Part shown: piece after piece, positions 59,942 to 64,000 of the stretch
Layout of the letters: the number at the start of each line of letters is the position of its first letter
Numbering within the stretch: position 1 is the first letter of the stretch
Assembly (NCBI GenBank): GCA_028284325.1
Contig: JANQRX010000002.1
Span: forward strand, 62,001-126,000
DNA length: 64,000 nt
Reading direction: 5' to 3'
From: Bauldia sp.
GTDB taxonomy: Bacteria > Pseudomonadota > Alphaproteobacteria > Rhizobiales > Kaistiaceae
Program-made: the position numbers and the translations under genes
The notes under the pieces: model-generated
The model's database searches: none
What the model was told of the DNA's origin: nothing
Seen by the model: the letters and a program-made list of their open reading frames with translations, nothing else

Positions 59942-60530
59942 CGTCGTCGAACTCGTCCTCGAACGATTCGGCGGCGCGTTCCTTCTGGCGGGCGGGGCGC
60001 TCCGACGGGTCGCGCCCGATCTTGTCCTTGAGGTCGGCGAGCTCGACGAAGTGGTCGGCCTGGCGGCGCAGTTCGTCGGCGATCATGGGCGGCTGGCTGG
60101 TGAGCGTCGACACGACCGTCACCTTGCGGCCCTTCCGCTGGATGGCTTCGACCAGGGAGCGGAAGTCGCCATCGCCGGAGAACAGCACCATGTGGTCGAT
60201 GCTCTCGGCCATCTCCATGGCCTGGACCGCGAGCTCGATGTCCATGTTGCCCTTGATCTTCCGGCGGCCGGCAGCGTCCACGAACTCCTTGGTCGGCTTG
60301 GTGACCACCGTGTAGCCGTTGTAGTCGAGCCAGTCGATCAGAGGGCGGATGGACGAATACTCCTGCTCCTCGGCCAAGGCGGTATAATAGTATGCGCGGA
60401 GAAGGTAACTCTCGTTCTTAAATTCTGATAGCAACCTCTTGTAATCGATATCGAAACCAAGGGATTTGGATGTCGCATAGAGATTGGCGCCGTCGATGAA
60501 CAGCGCAAGCTTCTCGCGTGGATCAAACAT
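59928..60530 (-). CDS. LabA/DUF88 NYN-domain protein
   Basis: A 200-residue NYN (PIN-like) nuclease-family protein. The acidic residues expected to bind metal appear in ALFIDGANLYATSKSL, and in VLFSGDGDFRSLVEAIQRKG. Related LabA-type proteins are common next to rpoZ and rsh in alphaproteobacteria and are assumed to be RNA-processing enzymes. The acidic C-terminal tail (EDEFDDDEDF) is frequent in this subgroup. ATG 60530 is the start; rpoZ is divergent. Confidence 0.9.
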   Translation of the reverse strand: MFDPREKLALFIDGANLYATSKSLGFDIDYKRLLSEFKNESYLLRAYYYTALAEEQEYSSIRPLIDWLDYNGYTVVTKPTKEFVDAAGRRKIKGNMDIELAVQAMEMAESIDHMVLFSGDGDFRSLVEAIQRKGRKVTVVSTLTSQPPMIADELRRQADHFVELADLKDKIGRDPSERPARQKERAAESFEDEFDDDEDF

Positions 60531-60710
60531 GGGCGCAACTCTTCCAGGTTGTTGTTTTTTGGTGTTGCCAGATGGATTTGGTGGTCAAAAAAGCCTCAGA
60601 ACCTCAAAGGTCCGCAATCGAATGTATCCTATCAGGGTCCTCGAAATGCGACCACGGGCGGAATACGTCCTGACATAAGGCGGTGGCCGGCCTCGTCTAG
60701 CGTTGGCGTG

Positions 60711-60739
60711 TTGCGTCCTGGGGCCAACCGCCTTATATC
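60711..60739 (+). promoter_or_regulatory. Candidate rpoZ promoter (sigma70 type)
   Basis: TTGCGT (60711-60716) and TATATC (60734-60739) are separated by 17 bases and lie 36 bases before the rpoZ ATG, a plausible -35/-10 pair for the housekeeping sigma factor. It sits in the 244-base intergenic region between the NYN gene and rpoZ. Confidence 0.4.
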
Positions 60740-60774
60740 AGCGCTCGATTTCCAACATTGCCGGAGAACAGGTC

Positions 60775-61161
60775 ATGGCGCGTGTGACCGTCGAGGACTG
60801 CGTTGACAAGGTCGAGAACCGCTTCGAACTGGTCCTTCTGGCCAGCCATCGCGCCCGCATGGTCGCCGGCGGCGCACCGATCACCGTGGAACGGGACAAC
60901 GACAAGAACCCTGTCGTGGCGCTCCGCGAAATTGCCGACGAGACCGTGGCGCCGGAAGACCTCAAGGAAGACCTGATCCACTCGCTGCAGAAGCACGTCG
61001 AGGTGGACGAGCCGGAACCCGAGGCGGTGCCGCTGATTGCCTCGCCGGGAACGGCGCCGGATGCCCCCGAAGCGGAGCCGACCTACGACCGCATGTCGGA
61101 GGAGGAACTCCTGCGCGGGCTCGAAAACATGGTTCCGCCGGACAAAACTGACGATTTCTAG
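60775..61161 (+). CDS. rpoZ: RNA polymerase omega subunit (RpoZ)
   Basis: A 128-residue omega subunit that helps assemble RNA polymerase. The N-terminus [20 protein letters not shown] is characteristic, followed by [13 protein letters not shown] and [19 protein letters not shown]. The C-terminal part is an acidic extension usual for alphaproteobacteria. ATG 60775 follows GGAG by nine bases. rsh follows downstream. Confidence 0.96.
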   Translation: MARVTVEDCVDKVENRFELVLLASHRARMVAGGAPITVERDNDKNPVVALREIADETVAPEDLKEDLIHSLQKHVEVDEPEPEAVPLIASPGTAPDAPEAEPTYDRMSEEELLRGLENMVPPDKTDDF

Positions 61162-61269
61162 CCGAAACGCGGCGCGTTAAGCGTCGCGAAATCGGCCGTC
61201 CAGCATTATATTTCGCTAGCGGCGGAGCGCCGGATTGGCCGGCCACCGGGCGTGCGGATCGTGCGTGGG

Positions 61270-63495
61270 ATGATGCGTCAGTACGAATTGGTGGAGAAGG
61301 TCACGCGCTACAACCCGGGCGCGGACGAAGCTCTCCTCAACAAGGCGTATGTGTACGCCATGCGTAAGCATGGCTCGCAGCAGCGGGCCAACGGCGACCC
61401 GTACTTCTCCCATCCCCTCGAAGTGGCCGGTATCCTCACCGACCTGAAGCTCGACGACGCCACCATCGCCGCGGCCCTGCTCCACGACACCATCGAGGAC
61501 ACCGACGCCACGCGTGGCGAGATCGACGACCTCTTTGGCGAAGACATCGGCCAGCTTGTCGAGGGCCTCACCAAGATCCAGCGTCTCGACCTGGTCTCGC
61601 GCCGCGCCGCGCAGGCGGAGAACCTCCGCAAACTCCTGCTCGCCATCTCCTCCGATGTCCGCGTTCTCCTGGTCAAGCTTGCCGACCGCCTCCACAACAT
61701 GCGCACGCTGGAGCACATGTCGGACGAGGCGCGGTCGCGCATCGCCGAGGAGACGCTCGAAATCTACGCGCCGCTCGCCGGGCGCATGGGCATGCACGAC
61801 ATGCGGGAGGAGATGGAGGAGCTGGCGTTCCGCACGGTCAACCCGGAAGCCTACCAGGCCATCACCGACCGGCTGAGCGAGGTCGGGCAGCGCGACCGGG
61901 AGATCGTCGCCACCATCGAGAAGGAACTGGTCGCGCTCCTGAAGGACGCCGGCATCGAGGCGCACGCGACCGGGCGCGCCAAGCGCCCCTATTCGGTTTT
62001 CCGCAAGATGGAGAGCAAGACCATCAGCTTCGAGCAGTTGTCGGACATCATCGGCTTCCGCGTGATCGTGAACTCGATCACCGATTGCTACGCCGCGCTG
62101 GGGGTGATCCACACGATGTGGCCGGCTGTGCCGGGGCGGTTCAAGGACTACATCTCGACCCCGAAGCAGAACGAGTATCGGTCGCTCCACACCACCGTCG
62201 TCGGCCCCAGCCGTCAGCGGGTCGAGTTGCAGATGCGGACCGGCGAGATGCACCGGGTCGCCGAATTCGGCATCGCCGCCCACGCGCTCTACAAGGACGG
62301 CGTCGTGGCCCCGCGCGGCAACGGCCACGGCAAGCGCACCGAGTTTGCAGCCGAGATCCAAGCCTATGAATGGCTGCGCCGGACGGTGGAAATCCTCGCC
62401 GACGGCGACACGCCGGAAGAGTTCCTCGAGCACACCAAGCTCGAGCTCTTCCACGACCAGGTCTTTTGCTTCACCCCCAATGGCCGGCTGATCGCGCTGC
62501 CGCGCGGCGCCAAGCCGATCGACTTCGCCTATGCCGTCCATACCGACGTCGGCGACAGTTGTATCGGCGCCAAGATCAACGGCCGCGGCATGCCGCTGAT
62601 GACCGAGCTCCACAATGGCGACGAGGTGGAGATCGTGACCGCCGAAGGCCACGTGCCGCCGCCGGCGTGGGAATCGATGGTCGTGACCGGCAAGGCGCGT
62701 TCGGCGATCCGCCGCGCGACCCGCACCGCGGCGCGGACCCAATATGCGGGGCTTGGCCGCGATATTCTGAAACGCTGCTTCTCGGCGGCCGGCAGGAACC
62801 TCTCCGACGCCGCGCTCGAGGACGCACTGCCGCGCATGTCGCAGAACAACGTCGAGGACATGCTGGTGAGCGTAGGGCGCGGCGAGATCGAGGGCCGGAC
62901 GGTGCTGAAGGCCGTCCATCCGGAGGCGGTCCGTTCCGGTGCGCGGTCATCGAGCGCCGACGACGGCTGGTTCGGGCTCAACCGGGTCTCGGGCCTCAAG
63001 TTCCGCTTGCCGGGCCTCACGCGTCGGGATCAGGCGGACAGCCGCAACAAGTCTGCCATCCCGATCCGCGGCATCGAGGACAAGGCGGTCCGCTACGCCG
63101 ACGGCGCGCTGCCCGGCGAACGGATCGTGGGTATCGTCGAGCAGGGGCAGGGCATCACCATCTATCCGATCCAGTCGCCGGCGCTGAAGAGGTTCGACGA
63201 CCAGCCGGAGCGCTGGCTTGACGTGCGCTGGGACATCGATGCGGAGATGCAGAACCGGTTCCCGGCCCGGATCGAGGTCACGGCGACCAACGAACCGGGC
63301 ACGCTGGCGCAGGTGGCCATTGCCGCGGCCGATAACGATGCCAATATCGCCAATATCGCGATCACACGTCAGGCGGCCGATTTTGCGGTGATGCTGATCG
63401 ATGTCGAAGTGTTCAACGTGAAGCATCTCAACGGGCTGATCCGCCAGATTCGCGCCCGGCCGGTGGTCAGCACCGTGCGCCGCGTCCTGGACTGA
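61270..63495 (+). CDS. rsh: Bifunctional (p)ppGpp synthetase/hydrolase (Rsh)
   Basis: A 741-residue RelA/SpoT homolog that makes and degrades the stringent-response alarmone. An HD hydrolase domain carries the motif AALLHDTIEDTDAT. The synthetase domain has GFRVIVNSITDCYAALG and PKQNEYRSLHTTV. TGS (VFCFTPNGRLIALPRGAKPI) and a C-terminal ACT domain follow. Both catalytic halves look intact, as expected for the sole Rsh of an alphaproteobacterium. ATG 61270 gives the conserved MMRQYELVEKV; a GTG at 61252 would add six residues. Confidence 0.96.
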   Translation: MMRQYELVEKVTRYNPGADEALLNKAYVYAMRKHGSQQRANGDPYFSHPLEVAGILTDLKLDDATIAAALLHDTIEDTDATRGEIDDLFGEDIGQLVEGLTKIQRLDLVSRRAAQAENLRKLLLAISSDVRVLLVKLADRLHNMRTLEHMSDEARSRIAEETLEIYAPLAGRMGMHDMREEMEELAFRTVNPEAYQAITDRLSEVGQRDREIVATIEKELVALLKDAGIEAHATGRAKRPYSVFRKMESKTISFEQLSDIIGFRVIVNSITDCYAALGVIHTMWPAVPGRFKDYISTPKQNEYRSLHTTVVGPSRQRVELQMRTGEMHRVAEFGIAAHALYKDGVVAPRGNGHGKRTEFAAEIQAYEWLRRTVEILADGDTPEEFLEHTKLELFHDQVFCFTPNGRLIALPRGAKPIDFAYAVHTDVGDSCIGAKINGRGMPLMTELHNGDEVEIVTAEGHVPPPAWESMVVTGKARSAIRRATRTAARTQYAGLGRDILKRCFSAAGRNLSDAALEDALPRMSQNNVEDMLVSVGRGEIEGRTVLKAVHPEAVRSGARSSSADDGWFGLNRVSGLKFRLPGLTRRDQADSRNKSAIPIRGIEDKAVRYADGALPGERIVGIVEQGQGITIYPIQSPALKRFDDQPERWLDVRWDIDAEMQNRFPARIEVTATNEPGTLAQVAIAAADNDANIANIAITRQAADFAVMLIDVEVFNVKHLNGLIRQIRARPVVSTVRRVLD

Positions 63496-63499
63496 CGCG

Positions 63500-64000
63500 A
63501 TGCTGTTTCGCCGCCGCCAGCGCCAGGATCTGCTCGCGCGCCTCAGGGTCGCGCTGTGGCCGCGGCGTAGCTGGGGGCGGTCGTTCCGCTACTACGCCAA
63601 GCGCATCCCGCGCCTGTCCGGTTCGCCGCGCGCCATCGCGGCCGGCGTGGCCGCCGGCGTCTTCGCGTCGTTCACGCCGTTTATCGGCCTTCATTTCATT
63701 ATCGGCTTCGTGATTGCCTTCCTCGTCGGCGGCAATCTGATCGCCGCGGCGCTCGGGACGGCGGTCGGCAATCCCATCACATTCCCCTTCATCTGGGCGG
63801 CGACCCACCGCGTCGGCAGCATCGTGCTCGGACAGGGCGAATCGGTCGCCCCGACGGTCGAGAGCGCCAGCCTGTGGTCCCTTCGGTCGTTCGACGCATT
63901 GGTGCCCATCTTCGGTCCCATGATTGTCGGTGCGATCCCGCTTGGGGGCGTTTGCGCGCTGGCGGTCTATGCCGGCGTGTTCCATTCGGTAAGGGCGTTC
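63500..64000 (+). CDS. DUF2062 membrane protein (partial, runs off the window)
   Basis: The frame begins MLFRRRQRQDLLARLRVALW four bases after rsh and is open to the window edge (at least 166 codons). RAIAAGVAAGVFASFTPFIG is the characteristic DUF2062 segment, followed by membrane helices (LHFIIGFVIAFLVGG) and AVGNPITFPFIW. DUF2062 proteins next to rsh are usual in alphaproteobacteria; their role is not established. Confidence 0.88.
   Translation, partial: MLFRRRQRQDLLARLRVALWPRRSWGRSFRYYAKRIPRLSGSPRAIAAGVAAGVFASFTPFIGLHFIIGFVIAFLVGGNLIAAALGTAVGNPITFPFIWAATHRVGSIVLGQGESVAPTVESASLWSLRSFDALVPIFGPMIVGAIPLGGVCALAVYAGVFHSVRAF

Overview
The window is GC-rich throughout and looks like the chromosome of an alphaproteobacterium, probably Hyphomicrobiales or Rhodospirillales. 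The best evidence is the right end. There, a lytic transglycosylase, dapA, smpB, a LabA-type NYN protein, rpoZ and a single bifunctional rsh occur in an order typical of that class. No integrase, transposase, CRISPR array or rRNA was seen. One tRNA-Ser(GCU) sits at 50.2 kb, between an accessory catabolic block on its left and core genes on its right.

Left edge (0-5.4 kb): the tail of an unidentified gene, a Wzx/MATE-like flippase, a secreted caspase-family protein and an SLC13-type permease with RCK_C domains.

Region A (5.4-24.6 kb) is an extended inositol-type catabolic locus. It holds iolD, an iolJ-like class II aldolase, iolG, an IolE/IolI/MocC-type TIM-barrel protein, iolB, and iolC fused to DUF2090. 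Around these sit extra parts: three more Gfo/Idh/MocA dehydrogenases, a second divergent IolB, a second PfkB kinase, a fuculose-phosphate-type aldolase, a FrcBCA-like ABC importer and a PhyH-family dioxygenase that follows the importer genes. A LacI-family repressor is encoded inside the block. The 14-bp palindrome TGCAACCGGTTGCA, or a one-base variant, occurs at four upstream regions in the block and is the probable operator. The surplus enzymes suggest that a modified inositol, for example O-methylated or aminated, is funnelled into the standard pathway. iolA was not seen.

Region B (24.6-29.96 kb) has a SnoaL/LuxR regulator, a GFA-family zinc protein and glcDEF. glcDEF follows a flavin oxidoreductase so closely that the four genes look like one operon.

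Region C (29.97-49.2 kb) is a second catabolic regulon. It contains an old-yellow-enzyme/dienoyl-CoA-reductase-like protein, an MFS carrier, a thiolase-like protein lacking the usual cysteine paired with a DUF35 protein, acetoacetyl-CoA synthetase, acetyl-CoA acetyltransferase, a FucI-like isomerase, a MaoC hydratase and a TetR regulator. A seven-gene operon follows: SBP, double-domain ATPase, permease, SDR, PEP-hydrolase-like TIM barrel, Tm-1-like UPF0261 protein and flavin monooxygenase. A near-identical palindrome built on TGTACCGATCGGT lies before three of these transcription units, including the one shared with tetR. The substrate is unknown. The mix of sugar-type transport with cyclic-ketone and acyl-CoA chemistry is unusual.

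Region D (49.7-64 kb): a VOC protein, tRNA-Ser, a translationally coupled trio (BON-repeat/OmpA protein, 46-residue membrane protein, membrane-anchored helix-hairpin protein) resembling mycobacterial arfABC in layout, an alpha/beta hydrolase, and then the conserved slt-dapA-smpB-...-rpoZ-rsh-DUF2062 block, which runs off the right edge.
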